A DNA stretch of 64,000 nucleotides from Heliocidaris tuberculata (GCA_025618425.1 CM046838.1:13478010-13542009); one strand, 5' to 3'; positions 1 through 11,718 are shown, counted from the first letter of the stretch. Notes: generated by a model from the letters alone, not told the origin. Made by a program: numbers and translations.

Positions 1-390
1 ACCGGTTCCCACATGCTATACTTATCTGTCAAGCAGTCGAGACGCGTTAACGACGTCCGGAACATCGTGGTCAGGAACCACTTTCAGCCAGACTTGAACG
101 TTCCTCAAGAGGGACGCCCTCTCAACAGTTTCAAAGGCATAAGAACAGTCTTGGTGATTACCATGTCATACTGGATCGCATGGACACCGTGGATTCTTAT
201 TATTCTGACACAATCACAGTATATCGTCTTCCCTCCGCTTTGTATAAGCTTTTCAATTATCATGTTAATGTGTAACTCTTGTTGGAACGTTTTACTATAC
301 TACGTCACTAACAAAAATTTTCGCGTAGCTGCAAAGAAGACTTTATGTAGCATCAAAACGAGACTCTGTAAAACAATTTGGCAGGTTTAG
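1..390 (+). CDS. Rhodopsin-type (class A) GPCR, 5' end cut by window edge
   Basis: The reading frame is open from base 1 to a TAG at 388-390, so this is the C-terminal ~129 codons of a longer gene. It covers the end of TM5, the third intracellular loop, TM6 (IAWTPW, the class A CWxP equivalent), TM7 and a short basic tail. TM7 reads CNSCWNVLLYYVTN, so the proline of NPxxY is replaced by valine. The loop motif KQSRR and the pre-TM6 motif NSFKGIRT are shared with the three complete downstream genes, which makes this the first visible member of a same-strand tandem cluster. The ligand is unknown. The GPCR call is firm from the paralogues; the upstream extent is outside the window. Confidence 0.9.
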   Translation, partial: TGSHMLYLSVKQSRRVNDVRNIVVRNHFQPDLNVPQEGRPLNSFKGIRTVLVITMSYWIAWTPWILIILTQSQYIVFPPLCISFSIIMLMCNSCWNVLLYYVTNKNFRVAAKKTLCSIKTRLCKTIWQV

Positions 391-2713
391 ATTTATATTG
401 CTTGATGAAGAGTGTTCCTTTGTCGTTATGATCTGTAAATATATATTTCACTTTCTCAGTTTTAGATAACTGACTATGCGTATACACCATAATTATTCTT
501 TGTAGGCTTATATTACTTACAAGGGTATCATGCATATTACTGGTTTGAATTACAAGAGCTTGCACATTTCTTCTGAATCTCATCATTTTAACACAAGTTA
601 ATATTTCGAAAGAAAGCAATGATTAGTTGAAATAATTTTGAATTAAGATAAATTCCCAATAAATTCACATAATCATGTTCGCAGTCTCTTCATATATTTC
701 GCAAGTATATTATGATTGTATTTATTTTATTTGACGACATGATGCAAGCTTTCGCTCGCCAGCATTAAACATGACATGGAATCACTTTCTGAAATAATTG
801 AATGCTGATCTTCAACATATTCAACTTTTAGTGGCATATCCAGAAATTGGTAAACGGGGGCAGATATTTTCCGGATCGGGGGGGGGGGGGGGGGCGAATG
901 TTAATATGATGCCCATAAATAAATGTGATGTTGACCTAATGCGAGTGGTTTTAACATTTTGAATTTTCTTTAAGAAAAATGGAACTACTGATGCTAATTA
1001 ACATTTTCTGTAGACTTAGGCGTGCATTATGAAAAGATAATTAAACAAATATATCGCTGAATTCTTGACAACTTCTAATGTCTTGTTATGTCATATCATT
1101 GAAAATATTTTCACTCTTAGTCTTACACAAAATCAATCTTTTGATGTACAAACTCTTTAAATGTACTTTGCTTCTTTTTCATTTTGGTTGACTGTGGGAA
1201 AATGGTGAACCGCTATAAGCTCTACAAAATTCGGAATCACATGTATGCAAAACTACAACTTTTTCTTCTTTTTTATTTAAGTGACAATTTAAATCTCATC
1301 TTTGTCATTACAATGTTTGCACAAGGAACAACCGTAGCACAATTCATAAATTAGTTTTAAAAAAATTAAACTCTTAAGAGGAGATTCGACACTTGCAACT
1401 GAAATCTTGGACAACAGCTTAGCATAGGTATAATCATTAGGGGGGGGGGGGCTGATACAAATGAAATGCGAGGGAGCAAAGCGGCCGATCGGAGAGGGAG
1501 AGGGTGTTCCCCGCACGTTTTCTGTCCCTTCTGTCTTTCTCTTCCTTCATCTCGTCCTTTCATGTCCCTTGAGGGGACATATTCTCCTACCACCCCCCCC
1601 CCCCCTCGTAGCTACGCAACTTTCAAGGATATCCAATCACAGATATACAACTACGTGCTCAACATATACGTTCGATATTTATAAATTACTATTTTGTGTA
1701 AACGTGATCACGTAAAGTGTTCCTTCTAATTGCTTTTTCGCAAATATTATTTTCATTACATGAAGAGTGTTGACCAAGCGAAAGTTGAGAATAATTGATC
1801 TAGACAAAAGTTTTGTATACATCGTTTATCCATTCGGATACAAAGCACGTTTTGATTGCATTTCTCATCGATATTCCATTACGCAGCCGGCATAAAAGTC
1901 CTTTAAATATTTATCATAATTATCGCCATGCTTAAAAGCTGCTTGCATAGTAAATTATCACTACTTTAAAAGCGTGGCCCTAATGGACCTGATATATGAT
2001 GCCATTATTCAGACTGGTTTGATTAAAATCTAGACCTACCTTGCATAATTCATTGAAGAAAATATTTTCATTATCGTCAACTAATCTTGTCATGATTTTA
2101 CTTACAGTTCACTGGTGAGAATTTTTTTTTTTTAATTTCTAAGTGTTAACTGGTGCTTTTTGGCTATATGGGTTGCAAAGTTGTAGACATTTTGAAAAGG
2201 TTTAAAATGGAACGTTGGTCACCAGAAATTCAAAGGACGAGTCTTGAATAGCTGGAACGAAAAAGCATATTGGACCATTGTTGATCTATAGCATTCATCG
2301 GCTCTACTTGTATAAACCTGTCTTCGTAGTCGTTTACGGGATCAACAACGTCCTGAAGAGTGGAAATGGACTCATCTACTTAAAACAAAACAAATAAATG
2401 TTGACGTAATTCATTTCATACACGATTCGTGCATTTTATACAGTTTGTGAACTTAATGTGACAGTCTTATTCTATTACTTGGATAACTTTGGAACTAATG
2501 ACATTCATTCCGCTTGTCTAATTCAACTAAATCATCGCCTATTATAGGCTTGCTAAACAATTCCTCGAAGATTATTATCATCGTCACAACTAAGAGGTGA
2601 TAGGCCTACTTCAAATATAATAAATTTATGCCGCCTTATCGTTGTCGAGTGTAATTTGTTATTTTTTCTAAAGAAAGGAAAAATCCGGATGGAAACGGAG
2701 AGAGGAAAGTACA
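391..2713. other. Intergenic DNA with poly(G) MITE-like fragments
   Basis: No convincing gene is seen here. A G-run lies at about 879-895. A small element at about 1441-1620 starts with a G-run and ends with a C-run followed by CTCGTAGCTACGCAAC, an end motif resembling other poly(G)-bounded elements in the window. Sequence at about 1285-1330 and 2020-2060 is recognisably similar to sequence at about 4190-4250 and 4370-4430 upstream of the third GPCR, so the tandem duplication included upstream DNA. Confidence 0.5.
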
Positions 2714-3670
2714 ATGCAGGAGAATATTTCCGCTAGACTCTGTAACGATCACAATCATCAGATTCCAGTTGGTATTTTGGAAATCGTAATCTACGTCACC
2801 TGGATTCTTATGGTAATTTCTATCATTCTCAATTCATTTATCATATTTTTAATGAGAAGCAGCGACGCCTTCAACGAAATCGATTCCCTTCTTTATCAGG
2901 TTTTGGCAGTAGAGGATATACTCGTTTTCATTACTGGCCTTTCTATTCAATATCTGATGAGAAAAGATGCTTTCAATTGTGAACTTTCCGGTGACACCTC
3001 CCATAATAGGACGAGATTTACACTCTCCGTCTCATCGGCCGTCTTGTATCAGATCTTCGGAACCCTTCTGACAATTAATTTGTGTCGCTACCTGCTCATT
3101 GTTAAGCCATTACAGTATGTCCAATGGATCACACGAAGAAAGGTTATGGTCATTCAGGGTATTACCTGCATTGTTTCAGTGATATATAACGTTGGGTTAC
3201 TTAACATCTTGACACTCCCCCAATATTTTAACCCTCGTGTTCTGGTCCTGTTTGTCCTTCCCATCATCGCAGGGTTTGCAGTGACATCACTGACAAGTAT
3301 TCATATTATGCAGATATCTTTCAAACAGTCAAGGCGAATTAATGCTGTCCACAACAAAATGGCCAACATCGAGGCTTCTGTGAACAACCGCCAGAAACAG
3401 CGCCCTCACAACAGTTTCAAAGGCATCCGTACAATGCTCTTGATCACCGTGTCCTATTGTATTGCATGGACACCCTGGATCTTATCTATCTTAGAATCTG
3501 GGGGATACTTACGGCTACCGTTCGAGTTTCGAGTGTTTTCGGGTTTCACGTCCTTACTTAATTCCTCTTGGAATGCTTTGTTGTATTACGTTACTAACCG
3601 CCAATTTCGACTCGAAGCAAACAAAGTGTTTGGTCAAGTAAAAGTAAAATTCTTTGAATATTTCATTTAG
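2714..3670 (+). CDS. Intronless class A (rhodopsin-family) orphan GPCR
   Basis: This is a 318-residue single-exon seven-helix receptor, acting in the plasma membrane and presumably signalling through G proteins. The start ATG gives a short extracellular N-terminus with an N-glycosylation site (NIS at residue 4). TM1 carries the conserved Asn (N40, ILNSF) and TM2 has LAVED with the class A Asp (D68). TM3 ends in CRYLLIVKPL, so the usual D/E of DRY is Cys (C124, R125 kept). TM5 has P183, TM6 has AWTPW (P254) and TM7 has NALLY at 287-291 in place of NPxxY. I see no Cys in the second extracellular loop, so the usual TM3-ECL2 disulfide seems absent. It is about as long as other minimal class A receptors. 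The ligand is not identifiable; it looks like a lineage-specific expansion. Confidence 0.93.
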   Translation: MQENISARLCNDHNHQIPVGILEIVIYVTWILMVISIILNSFIIFLMRSSDAFNEIDSLLYQVLAVEDILVFITGLSIQYLMRKDAFNCELSGDTSHNRTRFTLSVSSAVLYQIFGTLLTINLCRYLLIVKPLQYVQWITRRKVMVIQGITCIVSVIYNVGLLNILTLPQYFNPRVLVLFVLPIIAGFAVTSLTSIHIMQISFKQSRRINAVHNKMANIEASVNNRQKQRPHNSFKGIRTMLLITVSYCIAWTPWILSILESGGYLRLPFEFRVFSGFTSLLNSSWNALLYYVTNRQFRLEANKVFGQVKVKFFEYFI

Positions 3671-4606
3671 CTCTCATTAGTGACTAAGCAATTTCCGTTA
3701 GCCCTTGTTATTATTTTTCTTCACACACATGCTTATTTATTAAATTCACTTTCTAATACGGCCCCATCCATCCTGTTCGTTAATGTTCCGGCTGACCTCG
3801 TTTCTCTTCAGATGTATATTCTTCTGTTATAAAACTTATCTAAAAAATTAATTATTGAAAACAGAGAAAAGAATGATTAAAGACGCATTTATACATTCAA
3901 GTAAAATCTACAACACCATTTAAAAGTTGTTCATATGATTTTTTTTTCTTTGAATTTATAGCTGATAAATTCAACAATTCGTTTCCAGTATAATCTTCCT
4001 TTTGGCCATCTTAAAAAAAAAAAAAAGAAGCTTGGACAAAATATGTGTAACTTGTTTGAAAGGTTTTTTACAAATTTGACTTTGTATGCGCCGATCTTGC
4101 TTTTAACAGGGTCGCATATGAGTGAAAGTGTTTGGTCGTAATATAAAACGTTTTGTTCACATAATTTATCCGCTCTCATAAATTTGGGGGTTGATTATAA
4201 ATCCCATCTATGTCATTACGACGCCTGCATATGGACAACCGTAACCCACTTAAAGTGACATGTTGATTGCCATACTCTAGGGGCTGCTTGGCTAGGGCAT
4301 TGTAGCTACCCGATGATCGTAGTTTTAATTGAGTCAATGTCTAAACTGATATTATTTTGACTGACGTGAGTGGTTTGATTAAAATCCAGACATACAGTGT
4401 ATGGGTAGTGGTGGGAAGAATATTCGTTCTTGTTACGTAGTGTAGCCATAGTTGGTCATGCTTCATCCGTTTTGTACTCAGTGAGTTGCAGAATATTTGA
4501 CAGTTTTGTAATGATCAAGAGGAACGATTCGTTGCCGAGTAGAAAATTTTCGTTCCGTTAAGGAAAAAGTATCCAGGTGAAAGCATTGAGAGGAAGGTAT
4601 TCCAAA
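3671..4606. other. Intergenic spacer between GPCR genes
   Basis: No gene is seen. AT-rich sequence with a short A-run near 4013-4025. The part at about 4190-4430 resembles sequence upstream of the preceding gene, as expected for a tandem duplication. Confidence 0.5.
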
Positions 4607-5563
4607 ATGCAGGGCAATATATCCTCTGGCTGTTGTGACGATCAGATTCAAATTGAAACTGTGAAAATGTTGATCTACGCGACGTGGATAATTATGGTAA
4701 TTTCTATGATTCTCAATTCATTTATCATATTTTTAATGAGAAGCAGCGACGCATTCAACGAAATCGATTCAATTCTTTATCAATTTTTGGCAGTAGAGGA
4801 TATGATTTTCTTCATCACTGGCCTATCTAATCTATATCTGGTAACAAAAGATTACAACGATTGTGCAGTTTCTGGTAACATCTCCCTAAAGAGGACAAAA
4901 ATTTCACTCGTCATCGCATCGACTGTTTTGTATCAGATCTTAGGTACCCTTCTAACAATCAATTTGTGTCGCTATATACTCATCGTTAGGCCATTGCAGT
5001 ATGTCCAATGGATCACACGAAGAAAAGTTATTGTCATTCAGCTTATTATCTGCATTGTTTCAGTGATTTATAACTGTGGGTTGCTCAACACGTTACTACT
5101 TTCCCGATACTTCAACCCTCGCGTGATGGTCCTCTTTGTTCTGCCTGTAATCGCAGGGTTTGCAACTCTAATGTTTACAAGCATTCATGTCATGAAAATA
5201 TCTTTCAAACAATCAAGGAGAATCAATGCCATCCACAACCAAGTGGCCAGAATCCAACTGAACAACAATGCTGTGAACAACCCTCAAGAACAGCGCCCTC
5301 TCAACGGTTTCAAGGGCATCCGGACAATGCTCTTGATCACCGTCTTCTACTCTATCGCGTGGACACCCTGGATCTTAACTATTTTAGAATCAGGGGGATA
5401 CTTACAACTATCGCTTGAGTTTCGGGTTCTTACCGGTTTCACAACTTTACTCAATTCTGGTTGGAATGCCTTTTTGTATTACGTCACTAACCATCAATTT
5501 CGACTTGAAACAATCAAATTGTTTGGTAAAATGAAAGTAAGATTCTTGGAATATTGCAAGTAG
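4607..5563 (+). CDS. Intronless class A orphan GPCR, close paralogue of the 2714-3670 gene
   Basis: This is a 318-residue receptor. I chose the ATG at 4607 (MQGNISSG) because it aligns with the start of the neighbouring paralogue; the frame is open for ten further codons upstream but without an ATG. Seven hydrophobic segments are in the same places. TM1 NSFIIFLM, TM2 LAVED, TM3 CRYILIVRPL (Cys for the Asp of DRY), TM6 AWTPW and TM7 NAFLYYVTN all repeat the family signature. The third loop is slightly longer than in the previous gene. Same strand, same length and about 0.94 kb spacing indicate recent tandem duplication. The ligand is unknown. Confidence 0.93.
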   Translation: MQGNISSGCCDDQIQIETVKMLIYATWIIMVISMILNSFIIFLMRSSDAFNEIDSILYQFLAVEDMIFFITGLSNLYLVTKDYNDCAVSGNISLKRTKISLVIASTVLYQILGTLLTINLCRYILIVRPLQYVQWITRRKVIVIQLIICIVSVIYNCGLLNTLLLSRYFNPRVMVLFVLPVIAGFATLMFTSIHVMKISFKQSRRINAIHNQVARIQLNNNAVNNPQEQRPLNGFKGIRTMLLITVFYSIAWTPWILTILESGGYLQLSLEFRVLTGFTTLLNSGWNAFLYYVTNHQFRLETIKLFGKMKVRFLEYCK

Positions 5564-5583
5564 CCCTTAAGAGTGACAGAGAC
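5564..5583. repeat. 3' flank of GPCR gene with left target duplication of the fold-back element
   Basis: The 7-bp sequence CAGAGAC at 5577-5583 recurs at 6200-6206 on the other side of the element that follows, consistent with a target-site duplication. Confidence 0.55.
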
Positions 5584-6199
5584 CTCTTTCACACTCCCTG
5601 TTAGACCGCTCCAAGTTAGACCGCTCTAGAAGAACGGTTCTTGAAGAACGGTTTGATTGCTTTCACACTCCGCGCATTTTTTATGTCTCAAATCGCTCCA
5701 CGAGTCAAAGTGGTCTTGTTGCTATGGCAGCTCACTTCAGCGGGTCAATTTTTTCGCGCGGAATTCAAACCGTATACTGCCTGTCTGATGCATTTATCTT
5801 TATATCTTTCCTTGTTTTCTTTTGTTTTTCTTTGTTTTTATCATTCTATAAATTCCTCTTTCTATCTTTTCTTCTTTCTTTTCACAATTCTATCATGCAG
5901 CGATGGCCTGCACTTATAGGAAAATCGAGGAAAATCACACGAGATTTCCCGCGCAACACACACACACACACACACTCACTTCCGATTGAAGTACGCTTTA
6001 GGATCGCTTTCGCTTTCACACTGCACGTTAGAGCGGTCTAACTAAGAACCGTTCCTCAAGACCACCTCCCGAGGTGGTCTTCTGGAGCACTCCAGAAGAA
6101 CGCTTCCTGGACCACTTTAGCATTCACACTCACCTCAGAACCGCTCTTGAGGAACCGTTCTTAGTTAGACCGCTCTAACGAGGTGAGTGTGAAAGGGGT
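5584..6199. mobile_element. Fold-back MITE with long terminal inverted repeats and 7-bp TSD
   Basis: A ~616-bp non-coding element. The left end (CTCTTTCACACTC) is matched in inverse by the right end (GAGTGTGAAAGGGG). Inside, motifs such as TTAGACCGCTC, GAACGGTTC and their complements recur many times in opposing orientation, so each end can fold on itself. A (CA)n tract lies at about 5956-5975. It is flanked by CAGAGAC on both sides. No transposase is present, so it would be non-autonomous. The open frames across it are fortuitous. Confidence 0.75.
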
Positions 6200-6206
6200 C
6201 AGAGAC

Positions 6207-6834
6207 ATTTTCGTAAGCCCCTCTGTCCTACCCACTGAGCATAACGAACTTGGACTAACCATTCTGTCTTGCTGCATAAGACAGACAAATCTTCATTTAC
6301 GATTTTCCATTCATGTAATATCTGAAAGGTGGAGTCTGATTAATGTTATGAAGTTTGAATTGTTTTATTTTATTATTTTCACCCCTACATTGGCCTATTA
6401 GAATTTTGTTTGTTTTGTTTGTTTTTTAACTGTTGCCATTATCATATTACCATTAGTATGATATGAATTATTGTCTGACCAAAACTAACGTACGTATCAT
6501 TTTTAAGAGAAATGCATTACAAGCATTGATTTTTAGCATATCCCTCTGTTCCCGATGAGACATTATAAGTCATTATAATGTGTCCTTAAGTGCGTTCTAT
6601 CTTCGTTAATATTATAAAAATGTTGAACCATTTTATTGCATATTGTTCAACCTATTATACTATTATACTCACACTTGCATTACTAAGTTGTTGTTGTTTT
6701 TTTTCAAATGGATTATGAGTATGGCTTCACTCCGGTATTCAACTATTGCGCATGCGTCAAAACAAAATTCATGGATGAGCAAGACATCCCTGTACTTTGG
6801 GGAGAGAACACAATATACAATGATATAACAGTGA
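6207..6834. other. Intergenic DNA
   Basis: I see nothing gene-like here; AT-rich sequence between the fold-back element and the satellite array. Confidence 0.4.
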
Positions 6835-8410
6835 GTTAGGTTCATAATGTGTGCAAAGATGTGGTCACAGACATAATCACATAGTGTGCCCACCATTGTG
6901 ACCACAAACAGGGTTTCAGAACATTTCTGAGGTGTGTTGACTATCTAAAAACTGTGCTCACACTGAATGACACAACTGTGGTGAAATAATATCTCGATGT
7001 AAACACCACAGTTTAGTCACAGAGATGATCTCGTTATGTGGAAATCTGTAATAAATATGTTTTGTTCACACGGTGTAAAACAACTGTGGTGTGTGCGCAC
7101 ACAATGTGAAACCACAGAAAGGATTTTGAAAATTATTGTAGCATGTTGGCCATGTTGACTAAAGTGAAAAAAACAACAACAACAACTATGTTGTGTTCAC
7201 ACAGTGTAAAACAACCGTGGTGAATTTGTAAACAAATTTTTAGGCATTACTCCCAGTGTTAAAGATCGTATGCTCGGTCTGTAATGAAAATCACAAGTCA
7301 GAAAAAATTGTAACCATGGTGAAATAGAATTAGGGTGTACATATCACAGTTTGACCACAGAGATGATACCACAGTGTTAAATATGTGAAAAAACTGAGTG
7401 TGTTAACTATGTGAAAACACTGTGTAAAACAACCGTGATCACAGGGAGAATCAATGTGAAACCACAACATGAACGGAAAGGATTTAGAACATTTCTGCAG
7501 TGTGTTGGCTATATAAAATCTATGTGGTCACAGGGAGAATTAAACAGTGTGCGCACCATTGTGGAACCACGGCATAGAACCACGGCACGCACGAAAAGGA
7601 TTTAGAACATTTCCTATTGTGTAACTATATACATAATCCCTATACTGCTCACACTGGGTAAAACAACTGTGGTCACAGGGTGTATCACACATGTGCGACC
7701 ACAGAAATGATTTAGAACTGAGTTGACTGAATGGAGAAAAAAAAATGTGTTCACATTGAGTGACAACCGTGATAAGATAGAAACATAGAGTTGTTGCACC
7801 ACAGAATGATCATAGAGAGGATTTAGAACATTTCTGTACTGTGATGACTATGTAAAGCACTGCGTTCACACTGTGTGTCAAACTGTGGTGAAATAGAAAC
7901 ACAGTGTACACATCACAGTATATCATAAAGAGGATTTAGAACATCTCCGTACTGTGTTGACTATGTAAAACACTGCGCTCACACTGTATGTCAAACTGTG
8001 GTGAAATAGAAACACAGAGTATGCACATCACATGATCATGGAGAGGATTTAAATTATTTCCAGACTGTGTTGAATATGTGAAAACACTGTGCTCACAGTG
8101 GGTGTCAAACTGTGGTGAAATAGGAACACAGAGTGTACACATCACAGTATATCATAAAGAAGATTTAGAACATCCCCGTACTGTGTTGACTATGTAAAGC
8201 ACTGCGTTCACACTGTGTGTCAAACTGTGGTGAAATAGAAACACAGAGTATACACATCACATGATCATGGAGAGGATTTAGAACATTTCAAGACTCTGTT
8301 GACTATGTGAAAACACTGTGCTCACACTGGGTGTCAAACTGTGGTGAAATAGAAGCACAGAGTGTACACATCACAGTGTGATCCTAGACATGCTAGAGAG
8401 AATTTAGAAT
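6835..8410. repeat. Degenerate ~113-bp tandem satellite rich in CACAGTGTG-type words
   Basis: A landmark phrase close to AGGATTTAGAACATTTC recurs at about 7480, 7597, 7709, 7818, 7932, 8044, 8160 and 8273, giving spacings of 110-117 bp, with more diverged units back to ~6911. Each unit also holds a GTGTTGACTATGT-like phrase, AACTGTGGTGAAATAG and ACATCACAGT. The right half of the array is more homogeneous than the left. There is no coding potential. Confidence 0.88.
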
Positions 8411-9714
8411 ATGTGAATTGTTTTTTCTATGTTTGAAAAACAAATATTACATCTCTATATCATCTTATTATGGTAATTTGTATAAACACATGTTTCTGAT
8501 GGCGGATTGGATAATTCAGTTTACATACACATTGACTCTTTTCAAATTGAGGGGTGATGACATTGTAAGCTCTGCAGAATTTTAATGATTCTATTTACTT
8601 TCCCTATCATTTACTATTTGTAATAACACTTTCTGTCAGAGCTCCATGATATTTTGGAGGAAAAAAAAGTTCAGTACACCTACTATTTTGCAGTAATGTA
8701 ATTATATTTAAATTTCAATCTTTGCCGATGCCATTTTAAATATTTATATGCCTATAAGTCGCAATTTACTTTATTTACTTTGCATATGGGATATTCGAAA
8801 GTCTGCAAGTTCTGCTTATATACACAAATTTGTGATAAAATTACATTTTAAAAGCCATTAGCAACCGTTTACACTTCGTTGAATCAAGATGTTGCCATGG
8901 AGAAAACGAGAGGGTGGAAAAGATGACCAATAATTATTTGGCCATAACCTACTTCTCACAGACCGTTTGTTTGATCAAGATCTCTATCTCTCGGCATCAA
9001 TGATGGATAAGCACTTTAATGAATCTGAATCGAACTTGATATAATTGCAGTGGAATGGCCCACCCAAAGATCACTTTATCATTTTCATGACTACCATATG
9101 GTCGTACCAGGGTACCAAAGATCTCTCCCTGCATGCTAGCTGTATCTCAGAAGAAATTGTTTTAATGATACTGGCGCAGCAGAATTATTTGAACTAAGAA
9201 ATATTAATAACAACTATTTTTTTTTCATTTATTTCCACATTATTTTCTCGTATCTGTTGTAGCCACCAACATTTGTCTGTTTTCTATAGGAAAGTAGTGA
9301 CAATCCTGCAAAGAAAGATTTTATCGACGTGGAGAAGTTGATTAAAACTACATATTAACGCAGAATAAATTCATTTTGTGTTTGAACTCAAAATCGTCTA
9401 TTTGATAAACTTTTGTGTGCAGAAGATTGATGTTTAGGATACATCATTTTGTTACATTCGTGATGACTGATATGTAAGTCAAGACGATCAGATAGGAGCC
9501 GACTCTTAACTTTCCTCTAGGGAACATTAGCAGCGACTACTTTTCTAACCTCACTCTTTGAAAAGAAATGAATTTTCAAAGAATTTCGGCAAACGATATT
9601 ACTTGCATCATAAATTAGACATTTTGGCGAAAGTAATGTCTAAATTCGTGAAGTAAGAAAGAGAAAAAATTTCGACAGATATTTTCCTTGCCTACCAGCA
9701 CTCAGTTTTGCAGA
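8411..9714. other. Upstream region of the fourth GPCR
   Basis: No gene. The stretch at about 8930-9435 has a recognisable second copy at 12.58-13.03 kb, so it belongs to the GPCR duplication unit. It probably holds the promoter of the gene starting at 9715, but I cannot point to a specific core element. Confidence 0.45.
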
Positions 9715-10689
9715 ATGAATCACACATTGCAGTGTAATACTAGTACATCAACGGCATTGTCTCTGGAATTCAGTTCTTCACCGGTTGACTTTCTTCGCTT
9801 GGAAATCACAATGTACATCATCGGAATTCTAATGGTTGTTTCCTTGAGTTCTAACTCGTTTGTCTTCTATGTCATGAGACATGGGGAAGCTTTCAGCGAA
9901 ATCGATTCTATTCTTTATCAAACTTTAGCAGTGGAAGATATTTTGTTTTTCTTCCTCGCCTTCTTTCAACTGTGCATTTTAAGGTTCTTTTTGCCTGTAT
10001 TGTCAAATGACACAGTGCATTTAAATCCTACCGTAATGGCAGCCATTTTATACCCGATTCTTGGGACCCTCCTGACGGTTAATCTGTGTCATTATCTCAT
10101 CATTGTGAAGCCTATGAATTATCATCAATGGGTTACACGCAGAAGAATTAAAGTGATTCAAATAGTGATTTTTGTCTGTTCGAATGGATACATATTTGGA
10201 ATGGTCCTGTTACAGGTATTTTTCGACCAAATCTATCATCGATTTATGGTAATTCTTGTAATCCCTGTATTACTTGGGTTCGCAGTGATATTGGTGACCA
10301 GCATTCACATTTTGAAGACATCCATCAAGCATTCAAGAAGAATAAATGCCATCCAAAACCAAGTAGCCAGGATCCAGCCTACTAACAAAGTTATGCATGT
10401 AAACAACGCGCAAGAGAGGCGCACTCTCAACAGTTTCAAAGGCATCCGGACTATCCTGGTGATCACTGTTTCGTACTGTATCGCGTGGACACCATGGATT
10501 TTAAGCATCTTACATTCAGGAAAGTACATCAATCTACCGCCTTGGTTTCGCACTTTCTCCACCTTTACAACTTCTCTAAATTCATGTTGGAATGCTTTCT
10601 TGTATTACGTCACTAACAATTTATTTCGACAAGAGGCAAGGAGAACTGTACTTAAGCTAAAAGCAAACCTCTTCAGATATTGCAAGTGA
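9715..10689 (+). CDS. Intronless class A orphan GPCR with CHY in place of DRY
   Basis: This is a 324-residue, single-exon, seven-helix receptor. The ATG at 9715 follows TTG-initiated open sequence and gives an N-terminus with two likely N-glycosylation sites (NHT at 2, NTS at 8). It shares the family signature: SSNSF in TM1, LAVED in TM2, AWTPW in TM6 and LNSCWNAFLYYVTN in TM7. The TM3 end reads NLCHYLIIVKP, so both the Asp and the normally near-invariant Arg of DRY are replaced (C125, H126). That Arg is central to G-protein coupling in the class, so signalling may differ from its paralogues. It is the most diverged of the four genes in its N-terminus and extracellular loops. The ligand is unknown. 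Confidence 0.92.
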   Translation: MNHTLQCNTSTSTALSLEFSSSPVDFLRLEITMYIIGILMVVSLSSNSFVFYVMRHGEAFSEIDSILYQTLAVEDILFFFLAFFQLCILRFFLPVLSNDTVHLNPTVMAAILYPILGTLLTVNLCHYLIIVKPMNYHQWVTRRRIKVIQIVIFVCSNGYIFGMVLLQVFFDQIYHRFMVILVIPVLLGFAVILVTSIHILKTSIKHSRRINAIQNQVARIQPTNKVMHVNNAQERRTLNSFKGIRTILVITVSYCIAWTPWILSILHSGKYINLPPWFRTFSTFTTSLNSCWNAFLYYVTNNLFRQEARRTVLKLKANLFRYCK

Positions 10690-11718
10690 TAGTTTAACTT
10701 GCGGGTAAGACATCAATACAAAAACTCATACTTTACTGAAAGTTATACGCAAGCATAATTATTAATGTTGTTGGTCTACAATATATAAATTGTATATTCA
10801 TCTTAAAGCTCTGTCTTGACCATAAATAGAACTGATTTGGTCTTCTGAGCTGAGTGGTGGTCAATTAACAACAGGATAAAATGATTACAACAATTCTAAA
10901 TCCATGTACTGCACAACCTGAATGCCCAGTTGTAAGATTGTTGACGTCCTTCTTTACCCATAGATCGATGTTTTGACAAAGTGATGGTATAAATGACACA
11001 ACCACTACACAGTTTGCTTTGAAACCCTTTGATTTTCGAGACATCACTCGTTGGAGTTTATTTTGAAGGATTTATCCGTAACCGAAAAAAAACCGAATTG
11101 CTCACTTCTGATTATCTCATGGATGAAAGAGCTGGGAAAATAAAAATTCATTTCACAGCTTCTCTGTACATGTATGTTCAACAAAGAACCCCCGTTATTT
11201 ATCTTTCAATAAGGAAAACTGACCTATCAGGCTAAATAGATCACCCCAACCGATGTTGTCCTCTCATATAGGTTTCAAAGCGAATTGATGAAATCGGATT
11301 TTCGAAAAAGTCTTAGACGAAGAAAAAGAAATTTTCCAAATCCATGATTATGGCCGACACGATACTACCTGTAAATTGTTTGACGGCATACCCTTACAGG
11401 TGCAGAATATTTGTCTCTGACATATAGAATCGAATAATCATAAAGAACTGTGTCTTGGACGAGCCAGACGAGCATATGGACAATTTCTTGTTCGTGAATA
11501 TTATTTGTCGGAAAAAGGCAAAAAGAGTAAAACAAATTGAAATAACAAATTTGGTAAATTGAAATTAAAGTTGATGATAGAAACACAAGAAGACGTATAT
11601 TTCATCATCATCCTTTTTTTTTTTTTTTTTGGGGGGGGGCGTTTTTTTTCTCTCGAAATTTGATGGTGCATTTGCATGTGAGCTGATGTTGAAGAGATGA
11701 ACGTAGTTAAAGGCGTTT
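10690..11718. other. Intergenic DNA downstream of the GPCR cluster
   Basis: No supported gene. Short open frames exist but lack similarity to anything recognised. A T-run followed by a G-run lies at about 11611-11640. Confidence 0.4.

Noticed and set aside
5641..6041. Overlapping 92- and 105-codon frames
   Set aside because: They cross the fold-back element and a (CA)n tract, with no matching frame elsewhere.
6835..8410. CRISPR-like array
   Set aside because: Units are contiguous ~113-bp tandem repeats with no short repeat/unique spacer alternation, in a eukaryotic context.
10865..11235. Possible downstream exons of the secreted-protein gene at 14.3 kb
   Set aside because: The frames lack phase-compatible acceptors that I could identify and show no similarity to the first exon's style.
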